Origin: Pseudomonas sp. JAI120
GTDB taxonomy: Bacteria > Pseudomonadota > Gammaproteobacteria > Pseudomonadales > Pseudomonadaceae
Direction: 5' to 3'
Length of the DNA: 64,000 nucleotides
Assembly (NCBI RefSeq): GCF_014207255.1
Contig: NZ_JACHCZ010000003.1
Location: 706,933 to 770,932 of the forward strand
Shown: one piece after another, positions 8,579 to 17,657 of the stretch
How positions within the stretch are numbered: position 1 is the stretch's first letter
How the letters are laid out: each line of letters opens with the position of its first letter
Notes under the pieces: generated by a model
The model's database searches: none
Seen by the model: only the letters and a program-made list of their open reading frames with translations
Told to the model about the DNA's origin: nothing
Position numbers and translations under genes: made by a program

Positions 8579-9343
8579 ATGAAAACAAGTATAGCCAGCG
8601 CCATGAGACGCTTTCGTCCAGGTATCGCACCGACGTTGGTGGTGATGATTCTGCTGCCTTTGATGGTGGGCTTGGGCGTCTGGCAACTGTCGCGCGGCCA
8701 TGAGAAGCAGCTGCTGGTGGACAGCTATGCCGAACGCCGCGCCGCTGAGCCGATCAGTAGTGTGCAGCTCAGCGACATGGCGGACCCGGCCTTCCGCCGC
8801 GTGCATCTGCGCGGGCAATTCGATGCCGAGCACAGCGTATTGCTGGATAACCGCATGCGTGACGGCAAGGCGGGCGTCGAGTTACTGCAACCCTTTCATG
8901 ACCAGGCCAGCGGCCTGTGGCTATTGCTCAATCGGGGCTGGTTGCCGTGGCCGGATCGGCGCACCCCGCCCGTCTTCACCACTCCGGACCAGCCTTTGAA
9001 TCTCGACGCCTGGGTGTATGTCGCGCCCGGCGAAACCTTCCAGCTGCATGCGGACCCCACGACCGCGCAATGGCCGCGTCTGTTGACCGCGCTGCACCCC
9101 GCCGCGCTGTGGGCTGAGCTGGGCCGCAACGGTTTTGCCTACGAACTGCGTACCGAAGCCGGCCCCGGTACGTACGAAACCACCTGGCCCATCGTTGCGA
9201 TGGGCCCGGAAAAACACCTGGCCTACGCGGTGCAGTGGTTCGCCATGTCCCTGGCGCTACTGGCTCTTTACCTCTACCTCGGATGGCACACCACAAAGGA
9301 GAAGCCCCATGGGAACGGCCACGAATCCACTCAACATGTCTGA
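8579..9343 (+). CDS. SURF1 family cytochrome oxidase assembly protein
   Basis: Inner-membrane assembly factor thought to help insert haem A into subunit I. It is 254 aa with an N-terminal helix (LVVMILLPLMVGLGVWQLSRG) and a C-terminal helix (QWFAMSLALLALYLYLGWH) flanking a periplasmic domain with FDAEHSVLLDNR and GWLPWPDRR. The start at 8579 has GGGATGGG upstream; an ATG eight codons later (MRRFRPG) resembles homologue starts and is a real alternative. Its 3' end overlaps the next gene by 35 bp. Confidence 0.93.
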   Translation: MKTSIASAMRRFRPGIAPTLVVMILLPLMVGLGVWQLSRGHEKQLLVDSYAERRAAEPISSVQLSDMADPAFRRVHLRGQFDAEHSVLLDNRMRDGKAGVELLQPFHDQASGLWLLLNRGWLPWPDRRTPPVFTTPDQPLNLDAWVYVAPGETFQLHADPTTAQWPRLLTALHPAALWAELGRNGFAYELRTEAGPGTYETTWPIVAMGPEKHLAYAVQWFAMSLALLALYLYLGWHTTKEKPHGNGHESTQHV

Positions 9344-9893
9344 GGTAGCTGATCGGCGCAAAGGCCGCTGGCAGCTGATGCTGATCCTGCTGATGGTGGT
9401 CGGCCCGATGGCGCTGGCCACCTTTATGTACAAGCTGCAGTTCTGGGTGCCCGACAGTCGCAGCTACCACGGAGAAATGATCGGCAACGGCCAGACCCGC
9501 GCCGATATCGGCGTGCAGGCCGATGAACAGCGCTGGCAGTTGCTGGTCACCGCGCCTGCGGCGTGCGCGGCGGATTGCCAGCAACTGGTGTACCTCGCGC
9601 GCCAATTGCAGATCGGCCTCGGGCGCGATGCCTCCCGCGCCAGCCATGCCCTGGCCAGCACGCAGCCGGTTGCAGCGGACTACGAGGCCAAGCTCAAGGC
9701 CGAGTACCCGCAACTGCAACGCTACTCGCTGGACCTGTCGACCTTCACCAAAAACGCCGCAGCGCCGGGCGATGCGCAACTGTGGATCGTCGACCCCCAC
9801 GGCAACCTGGTGCTGCGCTACGACGCCAAGATCAAGGGCAAGGACTTGCTCAATGACCTGCGCCACCTGTTGAAACTGTCGAACATCGGATAA
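9309..9893 (+). CDS. PA0111-type membrane-anchored protein with SCO-like CxxxC
   Basis: Protein of 194 aa, with one N-terminal membrane helix (about 21-43) and a periplasmic domain. In Pseudomonas it is annotated as hypothetical, between SURF1 and ctaA. By eye it looks like a diverged SCO/thioredoxin fold: CAADC gives Cys86 and Cys90 in a CxxxC spacing, and VDPHGNLVL places His164 where SCO proteins have their third copper ligand (compare VDHSGNLAL in the SCO gene of this operon). AAGGAG eight bases before the ATG at 9309 fixes the start inside the SURF1 gene. A role in copper or thiol handling for the oxidase is inference. Confidence 0.85.
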   Translation: MGTATNPLNMSEVADRRKGRWQLMLILLMVVGPMALATFMYKLQFWVPDSRSYHGEMIGNGQTRADIGVQADEQRWQLLVTAPAACAADCQQLVYLARQLQIGLGRDASRASHALASTQPVAADYEAKLKAEYPQLQRYSLDLSTFTKNAAAPGDAQLWIVDPHGNLVLRYDAKIKGKDLLNDLRHLLKLSNIG

Positions 9894-9903
9894 GGGCATC
9901 GTC

Positions 9904-10983
9904 ATGGCCAAACCTGGATTTCGCCTCGCGTTGTTTGCCACCCTCCTGGCGCTGATCGTCGTGCTGCTCGGCGCCTACACCCGCCTGACCCATGCCGGTC
10001 TTGGTTGCCCGGACTGGCCGGGCTGCTATGGGTTTATCAGCGTGCCGCAAAGCGAGGCCCAGTTGGCCCATGCCCAATTGCATTTTCCCGATACGCCGGT
10101 GGAGGCTGACAAGGGGTGGGCCGAGATGACTCATCGCTACTTCGCCGGCACCCTGGGCCTGTTGATTGTGCTGTTGGCGGCGCGTTCGTGGAGCCATCGG
10201 CGTGATCCGGGCCAGCCAGTGAAACTGCCGTTGTTTCTGTTGATGGTGGTGTTTGCCCAGGCGGCATTTGGCATGTGGACAGTGACGTTGAAGCTCTGGC
10301 CCCAGGTGGTGACGGGCCACCTGCTGGGTGGTTTTGCGACCTTGAGCCTGTTGTTCTTGCTGACCCTGCGCTTGTCTGGGGTGTTGCCCGCGTTGATCGT
10401 GCCCAAGCGCCTGCAATATTGGGCGACGGCGGGACTGGTGCTGGTGATCGGGCAAATCGCGTTGGGCGGTTGGGTGAGTTCCAACTACGCCGCCGTGGCC
10501 TGCGTCGACTTGCCCACCTGCCATGGCGCGTGGTGGCCCGCGGCTGACTTCGCCAACGGCTTTCACCTGACCCAGCACATCGGGCCCAATTACCTTGGCG
10601 GCCAACTCGACAGCGAAGCGCGTACCGCCATTCACCTGACTCACCGCATTGGCGCGGTGCTGGTCACCCTGGTGCTGCTCGGCCTGGCCTGGCAGTTGCG
10701 CGCCGTAGGCATGACGCGGCTTGCAGGCCTGCTGTTGATCGCCCTGTTCGCGCAAATCAGCCTGGGCCTGAGCAATGTGTATTTCGGCTTGCCGCTGCCG
10801 GTGGCGGTCGCTCATAACGCCGGCGGTGCTGCGCTGCTGCTGACGTTGGTGCTGGTTAATTACCACGCCCGCACCAGCCTGGTCCGGGTGCGTGATCAGT
10901 TGCTCTTCGGCTGGCGCTTCAGCCCGCGCAAACACGTATCGGGCCTCATCACCCTTAAAGGAGAGATGCCATGGCGACCTTGA
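9904..10983 (+). CDS. ctaA: Haem A synthase (COX15/CtaA)
   Basis: Inner-membrane enzyme that oxidises the haem O methyl group to the formyl group of haem A. It is 359 aa with about eight helices. Landmarks: GAYTRLTHAGLGCPDWPGCYG near the N terminus, EMTHRYFAG with a conserved His, LGGWVSSNYAAVACVDLPTC with the loop cysteine pair, and IHLTHRIGAVLVT. These duplicated half-structures are typical of COX15. It lies 10 bp after the PA0111-type gene and overlaps cyoE by 13 bp, so the three are translationally close. Confidence 0.96.
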   Translation: MAKPGFRLALFATLLALIVVLLGAYTRLTHAGLGCPDWPGCYGFISVPQSEAQLAHAQLHFPDTPVEADKGWAEMTHRYFAGTLGLLIVLLAARSWSHRRDPGQPVKLPLFLLMVVFAQAAFGMWTVTLKLWPQVVTGHLLGGFATLSLLFLLTLRLSGVLPALIVPKRLQYWATAGLVLVIGQIALGGWVSSNYAAVACVDLPTCHGAWWPAADFANGFHLTQHIGPNYLGGQLDSEARTAIHLTHRIGAVLVTLVLLGLAWQLRAVGMTRLAGLLLIALFAQISLGLSNVYFGLPLPVAVAHNAGGAALLLTLVLVNYHARTSLVRVRDQLLFGWRFSPRKHVSGLITLKGEMPWRP

Positions 10984-11870
10984 TCGGCGCGCGTCAAGGC
11001 CGGGCGGTCTGGCGCGATTACCTGGAGCTGACCAAGCCGAAAGTGGTGGTGCTGATGCTCATCACTTCCCTGGTGGGTATGTTCCTCGCCACACGCGCAG
11101 GCGTGCCGTGGACGGTGCTGGTGTTCGGCAATCTGGGCATTGCCCTGTGTGCGGGCGGCGCGGCGGCGGTGAACCATGTGGTGGACCGGCGGATTGATGC
11201 GGTGATGGCTCGCACCCATAAGCGGCCGTTGGCGGAGGGGCGTGTGTCGCCGGTGGCGGCGCTGGCCTTTGCTTTGTTTCTAGCCGTTGCAGGATTGGCC
11301 TTGTTGCTGGCGTTCACCAACCCCCTGGCGGCATGGCTGACGCTGGCTTCGCTGCTCGGTTACGCGGTGGTCTACACCGGTTTTCTCAAGCGTGCGACGC
11401 CACAAAATATTGTCATCGGAGGCCTGGCCGGTGCCGCGCCACCGCTGTTGGGCTGGGTCGCCGTCACCGGCCACGTCAGCGCCGAGCCCTTGTTGCTGGT
11501 GCTGATTATCTTCGCCTGGACCCCGCCGCACTTCTGGGCGCTGGCCATTCACCGCAAGGAGGAATACGCCAAGGCCGATATCCCGATGCTGCCGGTCACC
11601 CACGGCGAGCATTACACCAAGGTGCATATCCTGCTCTATACCTTTGCGCTGCTGGCGGTGAGCCTGATGCCCTACGTGATCCACATGAGCGGCCCGCTGT
11701 ACCTGGCATGCGCACTGTTGTTGGGCGGACGCTTTCTGCAATGGGCCTGGGTGCTGTACCGTGGCGCTCAGCCGCACGCGGCGATCAACACCTTCAAGTA
11801 CTCTATCTGGTACCTGTTCCTGCTGTTTATCGCCCTGCTCGTAGACCACTACTTACTGTTGAACCTATGA
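10971..11870 (+). CDS. cyoE: Protohaem IX farnesyltransferase (haem O synthase)
   Basis: UbiA-superfamily prenyltransferase that adds a farnesyl group to haem B to give haem O, the substrate of CtaA. It is 299 aa, with about nine helices. The prenyl-diphosphate binding motif NHVVDRRIDAVMARTHKRP is present, along with YTGFLKRATPQNIVIGG and the second Asp-rich region. AAAGGAGAGATGCC supports the ATG inside the ctaA tail. Its stop overlaps the start of the SCO gene (ATGA). The gene is also called ctaB. Confidence 0.97.
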   Translation: MATLIGARQGRAVWRDYLELTKPKVVVLMLITSLVGMFLATRAGVPWTVLVFGNLGIALCAGGAAAVNHVVDRRIDAVMARTHKRPLAEGRVSPVAALAFALFLAVAGLALLLAFTNPLAAWLTLASLLGYAVVYTGFLKRATPQNIVIGGLAGAAPPLLGWVAVTGHVSAEPLLLVLIIFAWTPPHFWALAIHRKEEYAKADIPMLPVTHGEHYTKVHILLYTFALLAVSLMPYVIHMSGPLYLACALLLGGRFLQWAWVLYRGAQPHAAINTFKYSIWYLFLLFIALLVDHYLLLNL

Positions 11871-12502
11871 CTCGAACTCAAAAAACCGTCTTTATCCTGG
11901 TGGCCACTGTCGCGTTGATCATGGGCCTGACCGTTAACAAAGTGCTGTCGGGCAAGGGCCAGGGCGACCCTACCGCGTTGATCGACGCCGGCATCATCCT
12001 GCTGCCGCAAAGCCGTCAGCTGCCGCCAGTGACCATGACCAACCAGGACGGCCAGCCGGTGCTGGTCAACGAGTTGAAAGGCAAGTGGAGCCTGCTGTTC
12101 TTCGGCTACACCTTCTGCCCCGACATCTGCCCGACCACCCTCGCCCAACTGCGCCAGATCAAGAGCGAGTTGCCTAAAGAGGCTGTGGATAAGTTGCAGG
12201 TGATTCTGGTCAGCGTCGACCCGAATCGCGACACCCCGACCCAGCTCAAGCAGTACCTGGGCTACTTTGACCCGCAATTCGAAGGCCTTACCGGCGCGAA
12301 CGTGGAGGATGTGCAGAAGGTCTCGAATGCCGTGAGCATCCCATTCATCCCGGCAGACACCAGCAAGCCCAACTACACCGTCGACCACAGCGGCAACCTC
12401 GCGCTGATCGGCCCGGATGGTACCCAGCGCGGGTTTATCCGTGCGCCGTTGAACAACCAGAAGCTGGTGGCGCAACTGCCAGGGTTGTTGCAGCGCAAGT
12501 AA
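11867..12502 (+). CDS. SCO1/SenC family copper chaperone
   Basis: Membrane-anchored copper protein that helps build the CuA site of subunit II. It is 211 aa with one N-terminal helix (TVFILVATVALIMGLTVN) and a thioredoxin-like domain. The copper ligands are visible: Cys84 and Cys88 in FCPDICPTT, and His174 in VDHSGNLALIGPDG. The start ATG overlaps the cyoE stop by four bases. It corresponds to PA0114 and closes the oxidase operon; a REP pair with a T-run follows. Confidence 0.95.
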   Translation: MTRTQKTVFILVATVALIMGLTVNKVLSGKGQGDPTALIDAGIILLPQSRQLPPVTMTNQDGQPVLVNELKGKWSLLFFGYTFCPDICPTTLAQLRQIKSELPKEAVDKLQVILVSVDPNRDTPTQLKQYLGYFDPQFEGLTGANVEDVQKVSNAVSIPFIPADTSKPNYTVDHSGNLALIGPDGTQRGFIRAPLNNQKLVAQLPGLLQRK

Positions 12503-12519
12503 CAGGCAACGCAAAACAC

Positions 12520-12612
12520 ATGTGGGAGGGGGCTTGCCCCCGATGGCGGCAGATCAGTCAGCTCATGCAGCGACTGATACTCCGCAATCGGGGGCAAGCC
12601 CCCTCCCACATT
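12520..12612. repeat. Inverted pair of REP elements
   Basis: Two fluorescens-group REP arms in head-to-head order: ATGTGGGAGGGGGCTTGCCC at the left and the complement at the right, with about 40 bases between. The right arm is followed by six Ts and could end transcription from the SCO gene. It lies between the convergent SCO gene and metQ. Confidence 0.9.
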
Positions 12613-12646
12613 TTTTGATCTCCAGCGTGTTGGAGACCGAGTCGGA

Positions 12647-13420
12647 TCAGAACGCCGGCAGGATCGCGCCTTTGTACTTCTCTTGGATGAATTGCTTCAC
12701 CTCAGGGGTGTGCAGGGCTGCAATCAGCTTCTTCATCGCGTCCGAATCCTTGTTGTCTTCGCGGCTCACCAGGATGTTCACGTAAGGCGAGTCATTGCCT
12801 TCGATCACCAGGGCGTCCTTGGACGGGTCCAGCTTGGCTTCCAGCGCATAGTTGGTGTTGATCAGCGCCAGGTCGACCTGGGTCAGCACGCGCGGCAGGG
12901 TGGCGGCTTCGAGTTCGCGGAATTTCAGGTTTTTCGGGTTTGCGGTGATGTCCTTGATGGTCGACAGGATGTTGGTCGGGTCCTTCAGGGTGATCAGGCC
13001 GTTGTTGGCCAGCAGCAACAGGGCACGGCCGCCGTTGGTGGCGTCGTTCGGGATCACCACGTTGGCACCGTTTGGCAGGTCTTCCAGCTTCTTGTACTTG
13101 CTGGAGTAAGCCCCCAGGGGCTCCAGGTGCACAGCGCCGACGCTTACCAGCTGAGTGCCTTTGGCTTTGTTGAATTCATCCAGGTATGGCTGGTGCTGGA
13201 AGAAGTTCGCGTCCAGGCGCTTTTCGGCCACTTGTACGTTGGGCTGTACGTAGTCGGTGAAGACTTTGATCTGCAGGTCCACGCCTTCTTTGGCGAGGGC
13301 AGGCTTCACGAATTCCAGGATTTCCGCGTGGGGCACCGGCGAGGCTGCGACTTTCAGGGTCTCGGCGGCGTGGGCGGAAAACGCGGCAACGGCGGCGAAA
13401 GCAACCAGTAGTTTTTTCAT
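12647..13420 (-). CDS. metQ: Methionine ABC transporter substrate-binding protein MetQ
   Basis: Periplasmic binding protein (NlpA/MetQ family) for methionine import, 257 aa. The N terminus is a Sec signal peptide ending AFSAHAAETLKV; there is no lipobox cysteine, unlike E. coli MetQ, so the mature protein appears soluble. Family segments include HQPYLDEFN, VGAVHLEPLGAYSSKYK and VVIPNDATNGGRALLLL. AAGGAG upstream of the ATG at 13420 fixes the start. It is the last gene of metN-metI-metQ, matching PA5505. Confidence 0.95.
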   Translation of the reverse strand: MKKLLVAFAAVAAFSAHAAETLKVAASPVPHAEILEFVKPALAKEGVDLQIKVFTDYVQPNVQVAEKRLDANFFQHQPYLDEFNKAKGTQLVSVGAVHLEPLGAYSSKYKKLEDLPNGANVVIPNDATNGGRALLLLANNGLITLKDPTNILSTIKDITANPKNLKFRELEAATLPRVLTQVDLALINTNYALEAKLDPSKDALVIEGNDSPYVNILVSREDNKDSDAMKKLIAALHTPEVKQFIQEKYKGAILPAF

Positions 13421-13471
13421 CCAACAAGCTCCTTGTTCGGGCATGTGCCGGCTTGTGACCGGCAATGGCCG

Positions 13472-14146
13472 TTATTTTCGAGAAAAATGCACCACCAGCT
13501 TGTCGCCGACGGTTTGCAGAATTTGCACCAGGATCAACAGCATCACCACGGTGACCACCATCACATCGGTCTGGAAACGCTGGTAACCGAAACGGATCGC
13601 CAGGTCACCCAGGCCGCCGGCACCGACCACGCCGGCCATGGCCGTGTAGGACACCAGTGTAATCGCCGTCACCGTTATCGCTGCGAAGATGCCGGGGCGT
13701 GCCTCGGGCAGCAGCGCGTTGATGATGATCTGGCGGGTGCTGGCGCCCATGGACTGGGTGGCTTCGATGATGCCGCGGTCCACTTCACGCAGGGCGGTTT
13801 CCACCAGGCGCGCGAAGAATGGCGTGGCACCCACCACCAGTGGCGGGATCGCGCCCGCAACGCCCAGGGAGGTGCCGGTGATCAGTACGGTGAACGGGAT
13901 CATCACGATCAACAGGATGATGAACGGCAGCGAGCGCAGGATGTTCACGACCAGCGACAGCAGCGCGTACAGGCCTTTTTGCTCGAACAGCTGACGTGGG
14001 CTGGTCAGGAACAGCAGCACGCCCAAGGGCAGGCCAAGTACTACGGTGAAGAACAGCGAACCGAACAGCATGATCATGGTGTCGCCGGTGGCGAGCCAGA
14101 TTTCGGACCAGTCGATATTGGCGAAGAAACTCAGGAACACTTCCAT
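13472..14146 (-). CDS. metI: Methionine ABC transporter permease MetI
   Basis: Inner-membrane permease of 224 aa with about five helices. The permease coupling loop is visible as EATQSMGASTRQIIINALLPEARPG. The ATG at 14146 overlaps the last base of the metN stop, so translation is coupled. Homologous to PA5504. Confidence 0.96.
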   Translation of the reverse strand: MEVFLSFFANIDWSEIWLATGDTMIMLFGSLFFTVVLGLPLGVLLFLTSPRQLFEQKGLYALLSLVVNILRSLPFIILLIVMIPFTVLITGTSLGVAGAIPPLVVGATPFFARLVETALREVDRGIIEATQSMGASTRQIIINALLPEARPGIFAAITVTAITLVSYTAMAGVVGAGGLGDLAIRFGYQRFQTDVMVVTVVMLLILVQILQTVGDKLVVHFSRK

Positions 14147-15153
14147 TAGCGCAGCACCTCCATGTGGACGTCTGCGGCGGTGAAGCGGGCAAAGGCCGCT
14201 TCCATGTCACCACCGGTGACCGCCAGGGTCAGTTGCCCGTAGGGGATGTCTTTGATGCGGTCGATGCGGCCGGCGAGGATGCTGTAGTCCACCCCCGTTT
14301 CGCGGGCGACGGTACCCAGCAGTGGCGCGTAGGTCGCTTCACCCTGGAACGTCAGCCGTACGATGCGACCCGGTACATGGGCGAAGTCATCACGCAGCTC
14401 GCCTTCATCGACTTGCTCGGCTTCCTGCACAAAACGTTTGGTGGTCGGGTGCTTGGGGTGCAGGAATACGTCGGCCACCGAGCCTTGCTCGACGATCACG
14501 CCGGCATCCATCACGGCTACCTGGTCACACACGCGGCGGATCACATCCATTTCATGAGTGATCAGCACGATGGTCAGTTTCAACTCGCGATTGATCTCGG
14601 CCAGCAGTTGCAGGACCGAGGCGGTGGTTTGCGGGTCGAGGGCGCTGGTGGCTTCGTCGCACAGCAGGATTTTCGGCTTGGTCGCCAGGGCGCGGGCAAT
14701 ACCGACGCGTTGCTTCTGGCCGCCAGACAACTGCGCCGGGTACTTCTTGGCGTGGTCCGACAGGCCGACGCGGGCGAGTAGCTCGGCGACACGTTGGTCG
14801 ATCTCCTTGCGCGACAATTCGCCGGCCAGGGTCAGTGGCAGCGCCACATTGTCGGCAACGGTCTTCGACGCCAGGAGGTTGAAGTGCTGGAAGATCATCC
14901 CGACCTGTTGACGGAAACGGCGCAGGCCGTTGGCATCCAGGGCGGTGACTTCTTCGCCGTCCACCGTGATCTGGCCGCCGCTGGGCTCTTCCAGGCGGTT
15001 GATCAGGCGCAGCAGTGTGCTTTTACCTGCACCCGAGTGGCCGATCAAGCCAAACACCTGGCCGTTCTCGACGCGCAGGCTGGTGGGGTGCAGCGCGGGA
15101 ATATCCTTACCGGCGACGCGGTAGGTTTTATGGACGTTTTGAAACTCGATCAC
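14146..15153 (-). CDS. metN: Methionine ABC transporter ATP-binding protein MetN
   Basis: ATPase of the methionine importer, 335 aa. Walker A is GHSGAGKST, the signature is LSGGQKQRVGIARAL and Walker B is ILLCDEATSALD. The C-terminal 90 residues form the NIL (ACT-like) domain that gives methionine feedback inhibition. It is the first gene of the operon, read away from katE. I found no riboswitch-like structure in the 265-bp gap upstream. Homologous to PA5503. Confidence 0.97.
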   Translation of the reverse strand: MIEFQNVHKTYRVAGKDIPALHPTSLRVENGQVFGLIGHSGAGKSTLLRLINRLEEPSGGQITVDGEEVTALDANGLRRFRQQVGMIFQHFNLLASKTVADNVALPLTLAGELSRKEIDQRVAELLARVGLSDHAKKYPAQLSGGQKQRVGIARALATKPKILLCDEATSALDPQTTASVLQLLAEINRELKLTIVLITHEMDVIRRVCDQVAVMDAGVIVEQGSVADVFLHPKHPTTKRFVQEAEQVDEGELRDDFAHVPGRIVRLTFQGEATYAPLLGTVARETGVDYSILAGRIDRIKDIPYGQLTLAVTGGDMEAAFARFTAADVHMEVLR

Positions 15154-15418
15154 GTAGCGAACCTTGTGGGGCGCATTGAAAAGGGATCAGCGGTTAGCCG
15201 GGCGCGCATTTTAGCCTGTCCGAATAGCGTTTCTTAGCATTTATTTCGCATTCAACCAGTGATTTGGCAATAACGCGATCAAAGGTCACAAAAAAGGAAC
15301 GGTGCAAAACCGTGTCAGTCACTACTTAAGCAACTCGATTTCCCAGGTGCCGTGCCTGGGGTTTTGCTCAAACGAGCCGGGGACCGCTCTGGCCACTTTG
15401 AATAAGGAGTTTTGACTG

Positions 15419-17560
15419 ATGAGTACCAAGAAGCCAGCCACCCCGTCGAAGAGTGAGCTCGCGGGCACCGATACCCTGGACCGTGGCAACACCAACGCCA
15501 AGCTGCAGGCCCTGGAGGAATTCCGTTCCGATGCGACCGGCCAGGCCCTGCGTACCAACCAAGGCGTGAAGATTTCCGACAACCAGAACACCTTGAAAGT
15601 CGGTGCCCGCGGCCCTTCGCTGCTGGAAGACTTCATCATGCGTGAAAAAATCACGCACTTTGACCATGAGCGCATCCCCGAGCGCATCGTGCATGCCCGG
15701 GGCACCGGTGCCCATGGCTATTTCCAGACCTATGAAAACCATTCTGCGCTGAGCAAGGCGGGTTTCCTGCGCGATCCCGGCCATAAAACCCCGGTGTTCG
15801 TGCGTTTCTCCACGGTGCAGGGCCCGCGTGGTTCCGGCGATACGGTGCGTGACGTGCGCGGTTTCGCGGTGAAGTTCTTCACCGATGAAGGCAACTTCGA
15901 CTTGGTCGGCAACAACATGCCGGTGTTTTTCATTCAGGATGCGATCAAGTTTCCCGACTTCGTGCACGCGGTAAAACCTGAGCCGCACAATGAAATTCCT
16001 ACAGGCGGCTCGGCCCACGATACGTTCTGGGATTTTGTTTCGTTGCAGCCGGAATCGGCGCACATGGTGATTTGGGCGATGTCTGACCGTGCCATTCCAA
16101 AAAGCCTGCGTGCCATGCAGGGTTTTGGCATTCACACCTTCCGCTTCATCAATACCGAAGGTAAGTCGAGCTTTGTGAAGTTTCATTGGCACCCGAAGGT
16201 CGGCACCTGTTCCCTGGTGTGGGACGAAGCGCAAAAGCTTGCCGGTAAAGATACCGATTACCACCGTCGTGACCTGTGGGAAGCGATTGAAAGCGGCGAC
16301 TACCCTGAGTGGGAGCTGGGTGTGCAGATCGTTGCGGAGGAAGACGAGCATAAGTTCGACTTCGACCTGCTCGACCCGACCAAGATCATCCCCGAGGAAC
16401 TGGTGCCGATCACGCCGCTGGGCAAGATGGTGCTTAACCGCAACCCGGATAACTTCTTTGCCGAAGTCGAGCAGGTCGCGTTTTGCCCGGGTCATATCGT
16501 GCCGGGCATCGACTTCACCAACGACCCTTTGCTGCAAGGCCGTCTGTTTTCCTACACGGATACGCAGATTAGCCGTCTCGGTGGGCCGAACTTCCATGAG
16601 CTGCCGATCAACCGACCTGTGGTGCCTTTCCACAACGGTCAGCGCGACGCCCAGCATCGCACCGTGATCGACAAGGGCCGTGCGGCGTACGAGCCGAATT
16701 CTATTGATGGTGGTTGGCCGAAGGAAACGCCACCGGCTGCCCAGGATGGCGGTTTCGAGACCTATTACGAGCGCGTCGACGCCAATAAGGTGCGTGAGCG
16801 CAGTGAGTCGTTTGGCGATCACTTCTCGCAAGCCGCGCTGTTTTTCCACAGCATGAGCCATCACGAGAAAGAGCACATCATCGCGGCCTACAGCTTCGAG
16901 TTGGGCAAGGTGGAGCGTGAGTTCATTCGCGCACGTCAGGTCAACGAGATTCTGGCCAATATCGATCTGGAACTGGCCAAGCGCGTTGCGCAGAACCTCG
17001 GTTTGCCTGCACCGACCAAAGGCACGGTTGCGCCGCGTGAGACTTCGCTGAAAGAGTCGCCGGCGTTGAGCCAGGTGAACTTGCTGTCGGGTGATATCAA
17101 GACGCGCAAAGTCGCGATTCTTGCGGCTGACGGTGTGGATGGCGCGGCGATTGATGCGCTGAAAAAAGCACTGGAGGCAGAAGGTGCCCATGCGAAGTTG
17201 CTTGGGCCGACCTCGGCGCCGGTGAAGACGGCCGATGGCAAGAGCCTGCCGGTAGATGCGTCGATGGAAGGCATGCCGTCCATTGCGTTTGATGCCGTGT
17301 TTATCCCGGGTGGAAAAGAGTCGGTGAAAGCACTGAGCGGCGATGGTGTGGCGTTGCATTACGTTCTGGAAGCCTACAAACACCTGAAGGCGATTGCAGT
17401 TGCCAGTGACGTGAAGCCACTGCTGGATCTGCTGAAGCTAGAGGCGGATGCGGGGCTGATCGTTGGCGCGGATGCGAAAGCGTTCAAGGCGTTTTTTGCC
17501 GCGATTGCACAACATCGGGTTTGGGATCGTGAGCCGAAGGCTAAGGCGATTCCAGCTTAA
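15419..17560 (+). CDS. katE: Large-subunit catalase HPII
   Basis: Monofunctional haem catalase that breaks down hydrogen peroxide, 713 aa. The active site reads His92 (RIVHARGTGAHGYF), Asn165 (GNNMPVFFIQD) and proximal Tyr379 (RLFSYTDTQ), each 36 residues before the E. coli HPII numbers, consistent with a shorter N-terminal arm. The last ~150 residues form the class I amidotransferase-like domain (KVAILAADGVDGAAIDAL, VFIPGGKESVKAL) typical of clade 2 catalases. AAGGAG precedes the ATG. No OxyR or sigma-S site is evident to me. A REP pair follows the stop. Confidence 0.97.
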   Translation: MSTKKPATPSKSELAGTDTLDRGNTNAKLQALEEFRSDATGQALRTNQGVKISDNQNTLKVGARGPSLLEDFIMREKITHFDHERIPERIVHARGTGAHGYFQTYENHSALSKAGFLRDPGHKTPVFVRFSTVQGPRGSGDTVRDVRGFAVKFFTDEGNFDLVGNNMPVFFIQDAIKFPDFVHAVKPEPHNEIPTGGSAHDTFWDFVSLQPESAHMVIWAMSDRAIPKSLRAMQGFGIHTFRFINTEGKSSFVKFHWHPKVGTCSLVWDEAQKLAGKDTDYHRRDLWEAIESGDYPEWELGVQIVAEEDEHKFDFDLLDPTKIIPEELVPITPLGKMVLNRNPDNFFAEVEQVAFCPGHIVPGIDFTNDPLLQGRLFSYTDTQISRLGGPNFHELPINRPVVPFHNGQRDAQHRTVIDKGRAAYEPNSIDGGWPKETPPAAQDGGFETYYERVDANKVRERSESFGDHFSQAALFFHSMSHHEKEHIIAAYSFELGKVEREFIRARQVNEILANIDLELAKRVAQNLGLPAPTKGTVAPRETSLKESPALSQVNLLSGDIKTRKVAILAADGVDGAAIDALKKALEAEGAHAKLLGPTSAPVKTADGKSLPVDASMEGMPSIAFDAVFIPGGKESVKALSGDGVALHYVLEAYKHLKAIAVASDVKPLLDLLKLEADAGLIVGADAKAFKAFFAAIAQHRVWDREPKAKAIPA

Positions 17561-17585
17561 GTTATTGGTTGCTTGTTAGACCGCT

Positions 17586-17654
17586 ATCGGGGGCAAGCCC
17601 CTCCCACATTTGAATTGTGAATAAATTCAATTGTGGGAGGGGCTTGCCCCCGAT
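17586..17654. repeat. Inverted pair of REP elements (tail to tail)
   Basis: ATCGGGGGCAAGCCCCTCCC at the left and its complement at the right flank a 25-base AT-rich centre that itself contains TGAATTGTGAATAAATTCAA. Orientation is opposite to the 12.5-kb pair. It separates the convergent katE and PA5502-type genes. Confidence 0.9.
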
Positions 17655-17657
17655 GCG

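Noticed and set aside
12520..12612. Repeated palindromes resembling a CRISPR unit
   Set aside because: Only two arms in inverted order with no regular spacers; they match the dispersed REP element.
15154..15418. Possible methionine riboswitch before metN
   Set aside because: No conserved SAM-riboswitch motif or terminator/antiterminator pair could be seen.
15368..17383. 671-residue open frame on the minus strand opposite katE
   Set aside because: It mirrors katE codons, is rich in Arg/His and has no family features or ribosome site. The katE protein is unmistakable.
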